A stretch of DNA of 64,000 nt. Origin: Elusimicrobium sp. An273 (GTDB lineage: Bacteria > Elusimicrobiota > Elusimicrobia > Elusimicrobiales > Elusimicrobiaceae). The notes beneath the pieces were generated by a model that had not been told where the DNA came from, ran no database searches, and saw only the letters and a list, made by a program, of their open reading frames with translations. The position numbers and the translations under genes are program-made. Position 1 is the first letter of the stretch. Each line of letters begins with the position of its first letter. The DNA is taken from contig NZ_NFJD01000002.1 of assembly GCF_002159705.1 (NCBI RefSeq), positions 186,001-250,000 of the forward strand, in the 5' to 3' direction. Positions 1-7,272 of this stretch are shown here, in pieces.

Positions 1-747
1 GCATTCCTCCACGGTTTTGCTGCAGGTTCCCCAAGCGGAAGGTTGCCACTCTCCATTAGCCGTATTACACGCAACGGTACGTGTCTGCGTACCGCAGCCG
101 TTGCAAGTTTGGGTAGAAGCCGGTTTCCCGTCCTCCGGGCAGGAACAAAACAGCGGCGCGCTGCAAGCCCCCCACGCACCCCACTGGCCCGTGGTGGTAT
201 TACAGACACGAGATTGGGTACCTTTGCCCAAGCAGCCGCAGGTTTGGGTGGAAGGGCCCACGCACTGCACTACCGTAGGGCGATTGTCCCCCGCACATTC
301 TGCGCCGCTTTGATAATCCGCCCGGGCAATCAGATCCGAACAAAGCGGATAATCTTTATTTAATTTCAGGCATTCTTCTTCATTTTCGCAGCACAAACGC
401 CCGTCTTTATACGACGGCATTTTAAGCGTATAGCCGTATTTCCCTTTGCTTTGCGCTTCTATACCCGTACCGGATTCATTGGTGCTGTATACAAAGTTTT
501 TGGTATTGGTAGAAGGAATGATATCCGATAATTGCGACAAGTCCGCTATATAATCCTTATCCAATGCACAGCGCTTTTCCTGTTCGGTGCGAACGGCCGC
601 CATCAGCTCTTCGGCTTCTGTTGTTTTGCGCGTCTCAATCACTTTGCTGAACTTTGGCAGCACTACCGCCGACAAAACCCCTATCACAATCACGACCACC
701 AACAGTTCCGTAAGTGTAAACGCTTTTTTCTTTCGTTGCGTTTTCAT
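1..747 (-). CDS. Type IV prepilin with Cys-rich repeat tail (partial, runs off window)
   Basis: The reading frame is open from an ATG at 747 to the window edge (249 codons, no stop), so the C-terminus is missing. An AGGA box precedes the ATG. The N-terminus is a class III signal: a short Lys/Arg-rich leader, then AFTLTELLVVVIVIGVLSA, with Glu at mature position 5. The residue at -1 is Ala rather than the usual Gly. After an ordinary pilin region come two repeats of about 45 residues (around 165-210 and 212-249), each with the pattern TQTC-GCG-GTQ-R-CNT-G-W-WG-CS. This resembles thrombospondin type 1 repeats by Cys and Trp spacing. It is probably a surface pilin with an adhesive distal part. 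Pilin identity is certain; the thrombospondin likeness is by eye only. Confidence 0.85.
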   Translation of the reverse strand, partial: MKTQRKKKAFTLTELLVVVIVIGVLSAVVLPKFSKVIETRKTTEAEELMAAVRTEQEKRCALDKDYIADLSQLSDIIPSTNTKNFVYSTNESGTGIEAQSKGKYGYTLKMPSYKDGRLCCENEEECLKLNKDYPLCSDLIARADYQSGAECAGDNRPTVVQCVGPSTQTCGCLGKGTQSRVCNTTTGQWGAWGACSAPLFCSCPEDGKPASTQTCNGCGTQTRTVACNTANGEWQPSAWGTCSKTVEEC

Positions 748-812
748 GTGTTATCCTCGTTCTGTTCCAGTAAAATTACAGCTATCGCCTCTGCATAAAG
801 ACTTCGCTTTTT

Positions 813-841
813 ATAGTATCAAAAGTAAAAAAGAGAGTCAA
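813..841 (-). promoter_or_regulatory. Promoter of the partial pilin
   Basis: On the minus strand TTGACT (841-836) is followed by a 17-base T-rich spacer and TACTAT (818-813). This gives a 5' leader of about 60 bases before the pilin ATG at 747. The TTGACTC start and T-rich spacer ending in TTTTGATA resemble the promoters of the pilins at 4442 and 20187. Confidence 0.65.
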
Positions 842-978
842 TTCTTTCTCTTCTATGCGTTCCCGTCAAAAAACGTGTCCGTTTCGGGGGAACGGAATAC
901 TCCTGCATATGTTTATAGTCTACGCATTTACGGATAAAAAACAAGAGATAAAAAACCCCTTTTCTTTTTACGAAACTT

Positions 979-987
979 TGCTACAAT
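979..987 (+). promoter_or_regulatory. Extended -10 of the serC operon
   Basis: TGCTACAAT is an extended -10 (TGN before the hexamer) about 45 bases upstream of the serC ATG. No convincing -35 was seen. The same TGC-TAYAAT form occurs before lon, kdsA, the dipeptidase gene and the tRNA pair. Confidence 0.5.
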
Positions 988-1030
988 GGAGGGAACTAAA
1001 TACTACAACAGACGTAAAAGGAGAAAGATC

Positions 1031-2200
1031 ATGAGCATTCAATTAGACATTTCCAAAATGCCAAGCGCCACTTTTACCTGCGGTCCCAGCCAAGGCCACC
1101 CCGTTATCCGCCAAACCCCGGTTTACAAAACCCTGTTTGAACGCAGCCACCGCGCCAAAGATATTTCTACCGAAGGTCTGTATAAAGAAGCGGTGGACAA
1201 TCTGCGCCAGCTCTTATCGCTGCCGCCGGATTATACCGTTATTTTCTTTTTGGGCGGCGCCACCCCGGCGATGGACGCCGTCATCTGGAGTTTAACCAAA
1301 AATTCGCTTTCCGGGCTTTCGTTTGGGGCGTTTTCCAAACTGTGGGCCGAAAAAATTGCCTCCCGGCTGGAAGGAAAAGTCATCCGCAGCATCCGCAAAG
1401 CCGGCGAAAACGAATTTTTCCCATCCGAAAAACCCGATTATCAAGCCAGCCTGGTTATTTTAACGCCCAACGAAACGTCCACCGGCACCCAAATTCCTAA
1501 CGAATATCTGGAAGAAGCGTGGAAATTAAAAGGGCCGGACACCCTCATCGCCTGGGACTGCACTTCCTGCGCCGGCGGACGCGAACTGCCCAAAAACAAA
1601 TTTGACGTGATGCTCTTTTCCATGCAAAAATGCTTTGGCGTAGGCGGCGGATCCAGCGTCATTATTATGAGCCCGGCCGCCGTCAAACGTTTGGAAGAAG
1701 CCAAAAAATACCGCACCATTCCGTATGCGCTGGATTTATCCGAAGCGGTTGCCAAAGCGCAGGCCAAGTGCCAAACGGTCAACACGCCTTCCACCACTAA
1801 CATTTGGATGTTTAACGAAGCGTGCAAATGGATGAACGAAAACGGCGGCCTGGCAGCGATGGACGCCCTCTGCCGCCAACACGCCAAATACCTGCTGGAG
1901 TGGGCCGCCAAGACCGATTATTTAAAACCCTTAATCAGCGATGAAGCCCACCGCTCCTACACCACGCTTACGCTGGAAGTAACGGATCCCGCCCTGAAAG
2001 ACGCCGACATCTCCGCCGCCTTAAAGGCCACGGGGCTGCCCAACTTGGCAGACGGTATTAAAAAATACTCCTCCGTCAAGCAGAACTCGCTTCGCATTGC
2101 CTGCTTCCCGTTTGTGGATATCCACGGAACGGCCGAATACGAAAAACTTACCGCCGCGGTGGATGAAATTGTCCGCCAGCTGCGCCAGGAGGCCAAATGA
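1031..2200 (+). CDS. serC: Phosphoserine aminotransferase
   Basis: This is a class V PLP aminotransferase that converts 3-phosphohydroxypyruvate and glutamate to O-phosphoserine, step 2 of serine synthesis, in the cytosol. The ATG at 1031 is chosen because AGGAG sits just upstream; an earlier in-frame ATG at 986 lies in the leader. The 389-residue protein begins with the phosphate/substrate-binding style segment FTCGPSQGHPVIR. It carries the Schiff-base Lys at about residue 200 in SMQKCFGVGGG. Its last four bases overlap serA (ATGA), so the two are translationally coupled, which supports the pathway assignment. Confidence 0.93.
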   Translation: MSIQLDISKMPSATFTCGPSQGHPVIRQTPVYKTLFERSHRAKDISTEGLYKEAVDNLRQLLSLPPDYTVIFFLGGATPAMDAVIWSLTKNSLSGLSFGAFSKLWAEKIASRLEGKVIRSIRKAGENEFFPSEKPDYQASLVILTPNETSTGTQIPNEYLEEAWKLKGPDTLIAWDCTSCAGGRELPKNKFDVMLFSMQKCFGVGGGSSVIIMSPAAVKRLEEAKKYRTIPYALDLSEAVAKAQAKCQTVNTPSTTNIWMFNEACKWMNENGGLAAMDALCRQHAKYLLEWAAKTDYLKPLISDEAHRSYTTLTLEVTDPALKDADISAALKATGLPNLADGIKKYSSVKQNSLRIACFPFVDIHGTAEYEKLTAAVDEIVRQLRQEAK

Positions 2201-3150
2201 AAATTCTGATTGCTGACAAATTCCCCGCCCACTGGAAAGAAGTGCTTTCCAAAGAAGGCCATCACATTACCGACAACCCGGCCTTGGACGAAAACACGCT
2301 GCCCGCCGCCATTGCCGACAACGAGATTTTAATCGTACGCAGCACCAAAGTACCCGCTGCCGTAATGGACGCCGCGGCGAACTTAAAACTCATCATCCGC
2401 GCGGGCGCGGGGACGAACACCATTGACGTAGCCCACGCCGCCCAAAAAGGCATTGCCGTGTGCAACTGCCCGGGCACCAATTCCATTGCCGTAGCGGAAC
2501 TTACCCTGGGGCTTATCCTGGCGTTAGACCGCCGCATTTACCACAACACCAAAGACCTGCGCGAAGGCAAATGGAACAAGAGCGAATACGGCAAAGCCAA
2601 AGGGCTATTTGGGCGCACGCTAGGCATTATCGGGCTGGGGCATATTGGCAAAGAAGTAGCCAAACGCGCCGAAGCGTTTGGCATGAAAGTGCTGGCCTAC
2701 GACCCCAACGACAAAGCGGAAGAATTCCGCGCCGCCGGCGTAACGCCCGAGCCGGACATTTACACCTTGGCCGCGATGAGCGACGTGATTACCGTACACA
2801 TCCCGGAAACGCCGCAAACCAAGGGGCTGTTTAATAAAAAGTTTTTTGACGCGATGAAACCGGGCGCCATTTTCGTCAATGCGGCCCGCGGCGGCCTGGT
2901 GGTTGCCAAAGACTTGGCGGACGCCGTCAAAAACAAAGGCATCAAAGCCGGCTTAGACGTGTATGAAACCGAGCCCAAAGCCAACGACAATACGTTTGAT
3001 TATTCCCCCTATCAAGGGGCCGAAAACCTGTACGGCACGCACCACATCGGCGCCAGCACCGACCAGGCGCAGGACGCCGTGGCCGAATGCACCGTGCAGA
3101 TTATCAACCAATATGCCCAAGACGGCACATTTTTGCACCGGGTGAACTGA
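2197..3150 (+). CDS. serA: D-3-phosphoglycerate dehydrogenase, short form
   Basis: This enzyme oxidises 3-phosphoglycerate with NAD, the first committed step of serine synthesis. The 317-residue protein is the short form with only the catalytic and nucleotide-binding domains and no C-terminal ACT domain, so classical serine feedback through ACT is not expected. The Rossmann motif GIIGLGHIG is near residue 147. The active-site Arg (NAARGG), Glu (YETEP) and His (THHIG) of the D-2-hydroxyacid dehydrogenase family are all visible. It overlaps serC by four bases and is followed one base later by the DUF1015 gene. Confidence 0.92.
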   Translation: MKILIADKFPAHWKEVLSKEGHHITDNPALDENTLPAAIADNEILIVRSTKVPAAVMDAAANLKLIIRAGAGTNTIDVAHAAQKGIAVCNCPGTNSIAVAELTLGLILALDRRIYHNTKDLREGKWNKSEYGKAKGLFGRTLGIIGLGHIGKEVAKRAEAFGMKVLAYDPNDKAEEFRAAGVTPEPDIYTLAAMSDVITVHIPETPQTKGLFNKKFFDAMKPGAIFVNAARGGLVVAKDLADAVKNKGIKAGLDVYETEPKANDNTFDYSPYQGAENLYGTHHIGASTDQAQDAVAECTVQIINQYAQDGTFLHRVN

Positions 3151-3151
3151 T

Positions 3152-4393
3152 ATGGCTACCATCAAACCTTTCCGGGGCTTTCGCCCCAGCGCCCACGCAG
3201 ACAAAATTGCCTGCCCGCCCTATGACGTTATCAACTCGGCGGAGGCCCGCCAAATGGCGCAGGGCAATCCGTATTCTTTTTTGCACGTAGACAAACCGGA
3301 AATTGACCTGCCCGAAGACGTCAGCCTCTACGCGCAGGAAGTGTACCAAAAAGCCAAAGACAACTTGGAGCATTTCCTGCAGACGGGCGTACTCAAACAG
3401 GACGAAAAACCGTGCTTTTATCTGTACGCGCAAACGATGGACGGCCGCACCCAGTACGGGCTGGTGGCCGTGGCCTCGTGCGAAGAGTACGATAAGGACA
3501 TCGTGCGCAAACACGAATTGACGCGCAAAGATAAAGAGGACGACCGCACCCGCCACGTGGCTACTCTTTCCGCCACTACAGGGCCCGTATTTTTGACGTA
3601 TCCGGCCCGGGCGGAAATAGACGAAAAACTGGCGCAAATCGCTTCTGAATTTCCCGTCTATGATTTTACGGCGCCCGACGGCATTAAACATACGTTTTGG
3701 GTGATTGACGATTTGCAGGACATCCGTTTTCTGCAGGACGCCTTTGCCCAAATCCCCACCCTCTATATTGCCGACGGGCACCACCGCTCCGCCGCCGCGG
3801 CCAACGTGGCCCGCCAGCGCAAGGCGCATAACCCCAAGCATACGGGGCAGGAAAATTACAATTTTTTCCTAAGTGTTATTTTCCCCGCCAACCAACTGTA
3901 TGTAATGGATTACAACCGCTTGGTGAAAGATTTAAACGGCCTGTCCAAAACGGACTTTTTGTCCAAAGCCGCCCAAAAGTTTGACGTGGCCGAAACCGGC
4001 CGCGAAAAACCCCAAAAACGCCACGAATTTGGGATGTATCTGGACGGCAAATGGTATACGCTGACGGCTAAAAAAGGCTCGTTTGACGACCAAGACCCCG
4101 TAGCCGCGCTGGACGTGAGCATCCTGCAGGAAAACCTGCTGGGGCCCGTGCTGGGCATTGGAGACCCGCGCACCGACAAACGCATTGATTTTGTGGGCGG
4201 CATACGCGGCATTGGGGAGCTTAAAAAACGGGTGGACAGCGGAAAATGGAAAGTGGCGTTTTCCATGTATCCCACTTCTATGGAAGAGCTGATGAAGGTG
4301 GCGGACGCGCATAAAATTATGCCCCCAAAATCCACTTGGTTTGAACCGAAGCTCCGCAGCGGTCTGGTGATTTACAAATACGAAGACAAATAA
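3152..4393 (+). CDS. DUF1015 family protein
   Basis: The 413-residue soluble protein matches DUF1015, recognisable from its opening IKPFRGFRP and CPPYDVI segments and the ADGHHRSAAA motif near residue 210. It starts one base after the serA stop, so it belongs to the same transcription unit. Association of DUF1015 genes with serA and serC is known from other bacteria, but the biochemical role is not established. No phosphoserine phosphatase (serB) is in the window. A link to serine metabolism is inferred from context only. Confidence 0.85.
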   Translation: MATIKPFRGFRPSAHADKIACPPYDVINSAEARQMAQGNPYSFLHVDKPEIDLPEDVSLYAQEVYQKAKDNLEHFLQTGVLKQDEKPCFYLYAQTMDGRTQYGLVAVASCEEYDKDIVRKHELTRKDKEDDRTRHVATLSATTGPVFLTYPARAEIDEKLAQIASEFPVYDFTAPDGIKHTFWVIDDLQDIRFLQDAFAQIPTLYIADGHHRSAAAANVARQRKAHNPKHTGQENYNFFLSVIFPANQLYVMDYNRLVKDLNGLSKTDFLSKAAQKFDVAETGREKPQKRHEFGMYLDGKWYTLTAKKGSFDDQDPVAALDVSILQENLLGPVLGIGDPRTDKRIDFVGGIRGIGELKKRVDSGKWKVAFSMYPTSMEELMKVADAHKIMPPKSTWFEPKLRSGLVIYKYEDK

Positions 4394-4395
4394 AC

Positions 4396-4426
4396 AAAAA
4401 CCCCGGGCATAGGCCCGGGGTTTTCT
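4396..4426. terminator. Bidirectional terminator
   Basis: A perfect 8-bp stem CCCCGGGC/GCCCGGGG has a 4-base loop, with A5 before and T4 after. It lies between the convergent serine operon and the pilin at 4442. Confidence 0.85.
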
Positions 4427-4441
4427 AGAAAGCTCAAGTCT

Positions 4442-4990
4442 TTAATAATAACACGGAACGCCGGAAGCATAATCTTTTCCGCGGGGCTTGGTCATGCCGA
4501 TATTGCGGCACTTTTGGGCCTCGCTGCTGCAGCAGAAAAAAGTTTTATCCTCTTCCGTACCCAACACATAATCCGGGGTAACCGCATTGGGGTGGAACGC
4601 CCAATTTTGATACCATACTCTTCCGCCTCCGCCGGTGCCCCCTAAAGTATAAGTAAAGAAATTAGAATTACACGTCAGCACATGGTTATCGGCCGGGCCG
4701 CTGGTGCCTTTGCTGTTGCAAGGCAAATCAATGGACAAATCTTCCCACTCGTTCACCCCGGAGTTATTGATATTTCCCCCCATTTGCAGATACCACAGTT
4801 TTTGAGCTTCATAGATACTGCCCAACATCTGTATGCCTTGGGCCGCACGGCTCTTTTCCACCGCTTTCTGATACTGCGGCACGGCCACCGCTGCTAAAAT
4901 ACCGATGATTAAAACCACTACTAAGAGCTCTATAAGCGTAAATCCGGCGTTTTTACCGCCGGGGAATGATTTTTGATAAATTTTTGCCAT
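4442..4990 (-). CDS. Type IV prepilin, PilE-like
   Basis: The 182-residue prepilin has a basic leader cut after Gly ([22 protein letters not shown], Glu at position 5) and a single N-terminal hydrophobic helix. The C-terminal half has paired Cys residues (CCSS, a late C-C pair) of the kind that close the D-region of type IV pilins. The ATG at 4990 is preferred over an upstream TTG because the -10 box ends six bases before it. It is a solitary gene, not in the main pilus cluster. Its promoter and first 45 codons are nearly identical to the frameshifted pilin at 20187, which suggests duplication followed by divergence of the surface-exposed part. Confidence 0.9.
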   Translation of the reverse strand: MAKIYQKSFPGGKNAGFTLIELLVVVLIIGILAAVAVPQYQKAVEKSRAAQGIQMLGSIYEAQKLWYLQMGGNINNSGVNEWEDLSIDLPCNSKGTSGPADNHVLTCNSNFFTYTLGGTGGGGRVWYQNWAFHPNAVTPDYVLGTEEDKTFFCCSSEAQKCRNIGMTKPRGKDYASGVPCYY

Positions 4991-5024
4991 ACGCAAAATT
5001 TATCAAAAAAAAAAAACGAGTCAA
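4988..5024 (-). promoter_or_regulatory. Leaderless pilin promoter
   Basis: On the minus strand TTGACT (5024-5019), a 16-base spacer with a T12 run, and TAAATT (5002-4997) are followed by exactly six bases and then the ATG at 4990. Transcription would start at or next to the A of the ATG, and no Shine-Dalgarno sequence is present. Confidence 0.6.
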
Positions 5025-5211
5025 GGGGCGAGCCGCCCCTCCCCGCTCTATGCCCATTAACCCGATTCGTTTGCGCCACACTGTTTCCGCCCTCTCGCGC
5101 TCTAACAAAAAAACAACATCTTCCGTTCCATAAGGAACTTCCATTTTACGCCGTTGCCGTTTAGACCCTCTGTTAACAAAGGTTTTTCCTTTTGATGTTG
5201 TTGCCGTTTAT

Positions 5212-5329
5212 CCGCCCCTTTGTCCTGCTTCTAAAAAGCCTTTCAAACGACAAGGCCCTTTTATTGTTTGAGCGAAGCGAGTTGTAAAAGGGCCCGTTTG
5301 AAAGTGATTTTTAGAGGACGCCGGGGCGG
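5212..5329. repeat. 118-bp imperfect inverted repeat (MITE- or REP-like)
   Basis: The left arm runs CCGCCCC, GTCCT, CTAAAAA, CTTTCAAACG, GGCCCTTTTA. The right arm is its interrupted reverse complement, and the loop carries GAGCGAAGCGAGT. Arms are about 50 bp each with small bulges. No transposase is nearby. It is probably a miniature mobile or extragenic palindromic element. Confidence 0.6.
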
Positions 5330-5338
5330 ACGCTTTTT

Positions 5339-5366
5339 GGTACTTTTTCCCGTCGGAAAAAGTACC
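5339..5366. repeat. Perfect 12-bp hairpin
   Basis: GGTACTTTTTCC and its exact complement flank a 4-base CGTC loop. It lies ten bases from the long inverted repeat and is not followed by a T-run, so it is not a typical terminator. Confidence 0.6.
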
Positions 5367-5571
5367 CCCTTGCCGAGGGCTGCATTCAATACCCACTCAT
5401 CCGACTAGGTTAAGCCACACCGTTTAAGCAATGTAGCACTCTCGCGCCACAACCCCTTCTAGGGGGCCAGAGCCTGGCACCCCACGCTAGACACGTTAAC
5501 ACGATTAGTTTTAGCCACACGGCTAAGCAATACCGCACCTCTTTAGGGACAGCAATTCTTTTTTTAAAATG

Positions 5572-5603
5572 AAAAAACCCCGGAACATTCGTCCCGGGGT
5601 TTT
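5572..5603 (-). terminator. Terminator of era
   Basis: A CCCCGG/CCGGGG stem is flanked by A6 on the plus strand, giving a T-run on the minus strand. It lies 20 bases past the era stop codon. Confidence 0.8.
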
Positions 5604-5622
5604 GCACCATAACCAAACTTGT

Positions 5623-6534
5623 TTATTGTTCATCGCGCACGATATAGCCAAAATCTTCCAGCATTTGGGTATCGTTGCGCCAATTGGGCGACACGACCAC
5701 ATTTAATTCCAACCGGTATTTGCGGCCCAAAAACTGCTCAATCCGCTTTTGGGCGCGTTTTCTCAGCTCGGCAATGGCGCTGCCGCCTTTGCCGATGATA
5801 ATGGGTTTTTGGCTTTCGCGCTCTACGTGAATGTTGGCGCGGATATAATTTTTGGGGCCCAAGTCTTCCGTAAATTTTTCAATTTCCACATACGTGCTGT
5901 ACGGCACTTCTTTGTGGTAGAGCAGGAAAATCTGCTCGCGGATAAATTCCGCCACGTAAAAACGCTCCCAGCGGTCTGTCCACTGGCCGGGCGGAAAATA
6001 CGCCGGGCTGAAGGGCATGGCCTCAATGACGGCCTGTTGCAATTCCGCCGTTTGCGTGCCCTGCGCGGCGCTGATGCGGAAGGTCTTTGCTATTTTCAAA
6101 TCCGCCTTTACGCGTTTTTCCAATTCGTCCAACACGGACGGATCTTTTATCAAATCAATTTTATTAATGGCCAAAAAAATCGGACAATAAACGGTTTTTA
6201 ATTTTTCCACCAGCTTGGCGTTTAACGCGTAATCGGCCGTCGCATCCACCAAAAAAATGACCAAATCGGCGTCTTCGCGCACGGCGCGGTCTACGCAGGA
6301 CACCATCGTCTGCTGCAGCTTATACTGGGCCGTTAAGAAGCCGGGCGTGTCCACAAACACCACCTGGTAATGATCCCCTTCCGCAATGGCCAAAATGTTC
6401 TGGCGCGTGGTTTGGGGTTTATTCGTTACCGCCGACAAAAGCCCCCCCGCCAAATTGTTCAGCAGGGTGGATTTGCCCGCATTGGGCAATCCGGCCAGTA
6501 CGGCAAAACCGCTTTTAAAGTTTTTATCGTCCAT
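5623..6534 (-). CDS. era: GTPase Era
   Basis: Era is a GTPase that binds the 3' end of 16S rRNA and helps mature the small ribosomal subunit. The G domain shows GLPNAGKST (G1), DTPG (G3), NKID (G4) and SAA (G5). The KH RNA-binding domain follows, with IIIGKGGSAI. From the ATG at 6534 the protein has 303 residues, the usual length. An upstream in-frame extension lacks an initiation signal and would cross the promoter. The -10 TACAAT (6546-6541) ends six bases before this ATG, predicting a leaderless mRNA. It is divergent from the dipeptidase gene. Confidence 0.95.
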   Translation of the reverse strand: MDDKNFKSGFAVLAGLPNAGKSTLLNNLAGGLLSAVTNKPQTTRQNILAIAEGDHYQVVFVDTPGFLTAQYKLQQTMVSCVDRAVREDADLVIFLVDATADYALNAKLVEKLKTVYCPIFLAINKIDLIKDPSVLDELEKRVKADLKIAKTFRISAAQGTQTAELQQAVIEAMPFSPAYFPPGQWTDRWERFYVAEFIREQIFLLYHKEVPYSTYVEIEKFTEDLGPKNYIRANIHVERESQKPIIIGKGGSAIAELRKRAQKRIEQFLGRKYRLELNVVVSPNWRNDTQMLEDFGYIVRDEQ

Positions 6535-6540
6535 AGAAGT

Positions 6541-6546
6541 ATTGTA
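6541..6546 (-). promoter_or_regulatory. -10 of era, leaderless
   Basis: TACAAT on the minus strand is followed by ACTTCT and then the era ATG, placing +1 on the A of the start codon. No Shine-Dalgarno is available. Confidence 0.55.
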
Positions 6547-6578
6547 CTTATTTTTAGCGGTTTCGCCAACGCACAAAG

Positions 6579-6587
6579 TGCTATACT
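6579..6587 (+). promoter_or_regulatory. Extended -10 of the dipeptidase gene, leaderless
   Basis: TGCTATACT is followed by six bases (GATCGT) and the ATG at 6594. It stands back to back with the era promoter in a 59-base intergenic gap. Confidence 0.6.
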
Positions 6588-6593
6588 GATCGT

Positions 6594-7220
6594 ATGAAGT
6601 GGAAAACGCTCTTAGCCCTTATGCTGCTGGCCGCGCCGCTGGCCGCGCAAGAGGCAAAAAGCCTGGAACAGGCGGGCCTAGTGGACGTATCGGCCCTGCC
6701 CGGAGTGCGCGTGTTTATTGATATGCGCTATGCAACCCCGCATAATTTTACGGGCCAAAAAATATACGACTCCGCCAAATGCTACCTGCATCAAGACGCC
6801 GCCCGCGCCCTTCAGCACGCCCTCCGGCTGGCCGCCCGCGAAAAAGAGCCGTTTACGTTTTGCCTTTGGGACTGTTACCGCCCGCAATCGGCCCACCAAA
6901 AGCTTTGGCAAGCCGTCCCCAACCCCAATTATGTGGCGCCGCCCGCCAAAGGCTCCCGCCACAGCCGCGGCATGGCGGTGGATTTGACGCCGTGCGATTT
7001 TACCGGCAATCCGCTTCCCATGCCCACGGATTTTGACAGTTTTTCAGAACGCGCCCATATGGATTTTTATGACCTGGATCCGGATGTTTTGGCCCGGCGC
7101 GAAACGCTTAAAAAAATTATGACGGCCGCCGGATTTACCTATACCCGCACCGAATGGTGGCATTTTGACAAAACCGGCTGGAAGCAAAAACCCCTTTTGG
7201 ACATTCCTCTCCCTCGTTAG
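6594..7220 (+). CDS. D-alanyl-D-alanine dipeptidase, VanX/DdpX family, exported
   Basis: This is an M15D zinc peptidase that hydrolyses free D-Ala-D-Ala. The 208-residue protein starts with a signal peptide (MKWKTLLALMLLAAPLAAQ), so it acts in the periplasm, as in cell-wall dipeptide recycling. Zinc and catalytic motifs are intact: SRHSRGMAVDLT, with the His and Asp ligands, and EWWHFD, with the catalytic Glu and third His ligand. The family Arg is in DCYRP. No vanH, vanA or regulator is near, so a glycopeptide-resistance role is not suggested; turnover of peptidoglycan precursors is more likely. Confidence 0.9.
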   Translation: MKWKTLLALMLLAAPLAAQEAKSLEQAGLVDVSALPGVRVFIDMRYATPHNFTGQKIYDSAKCYLHQDAARALQHALRLAAREKEPFTFCLWDCYRPQSAHQKLWQAVPNPNYVAPPAKGSRHSRGMAVDLTPCDFTGNPLPMPTDFDSFSERAHMDFYDLDPDVLARRETLKKIMTAAGFTYTRTEWWHFDKTGWKQKPLLDIPLPR

Positions 7221-7229
7221 ACGCATAAA

Positions 7230-7256
7230 AAAACCTCCCTTATCGGGAGGTTTTTA
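7230..7256. terminator. Bidirectional terminator
   Basis: The AACCTCCC/GGGAGGTT stem has a 5-base loop and A/T runs on both sides. It separates the dipeptidase gene from the convergent flavin reductase gene. Confidence 0.85.
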
Positions 7257-7272
7257 CAAAGCATTCTGGCCG

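Larger units (their letters stand above)
5058..5545 (+). repeat. Three diverged direct repeats
   Basis: Copies at about 5058-5107, 5391-5450 and 5485-5545 share the core GCCACAC, preceded by a GATTAGTTT-like segment. Two of them continue with TAAGCAAT and GCAC-CTC. The palindromic unit lies between the first and second copies. This may be an old duplicated non-coding element; the function is unknown. Confidence 0.5.
4991..5622. other. Non-coding repeat-bearing stretch
   Basis: No credible gene is seen in this region of about 630 bases. It holds the pilin promoter, a 118-bp imperfect inverted repeat (5212-5329), a perfect 12-bp hairpin (5339-5366), three diverged copies of a 45-55-bp direct repeat, and the era terminator. 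Short open frames here have no ribosome-binding site and read through the hairpins. Confidence 0.7.

Noticed and set aside
986..1030. Earlier start for serC
   Set aside because: The ATG at 1031 has AGGAG at proper distance and gives the normal N-terminus; the earlier ATG is in the leader.
5208..5396. 62-codon frame on the minus strand in the repeat stretch
   Set aside because: It is made almost wholly of the inverted repeat and the hairpin, so it is read as non-coding.
6594..7220. Glycopeptide-resistance (vanX) locus
   Set aside because: There is no vanH, vanA, vanR or vanS nearby and the protein is exported; a recycling dipeptidase is simpler.
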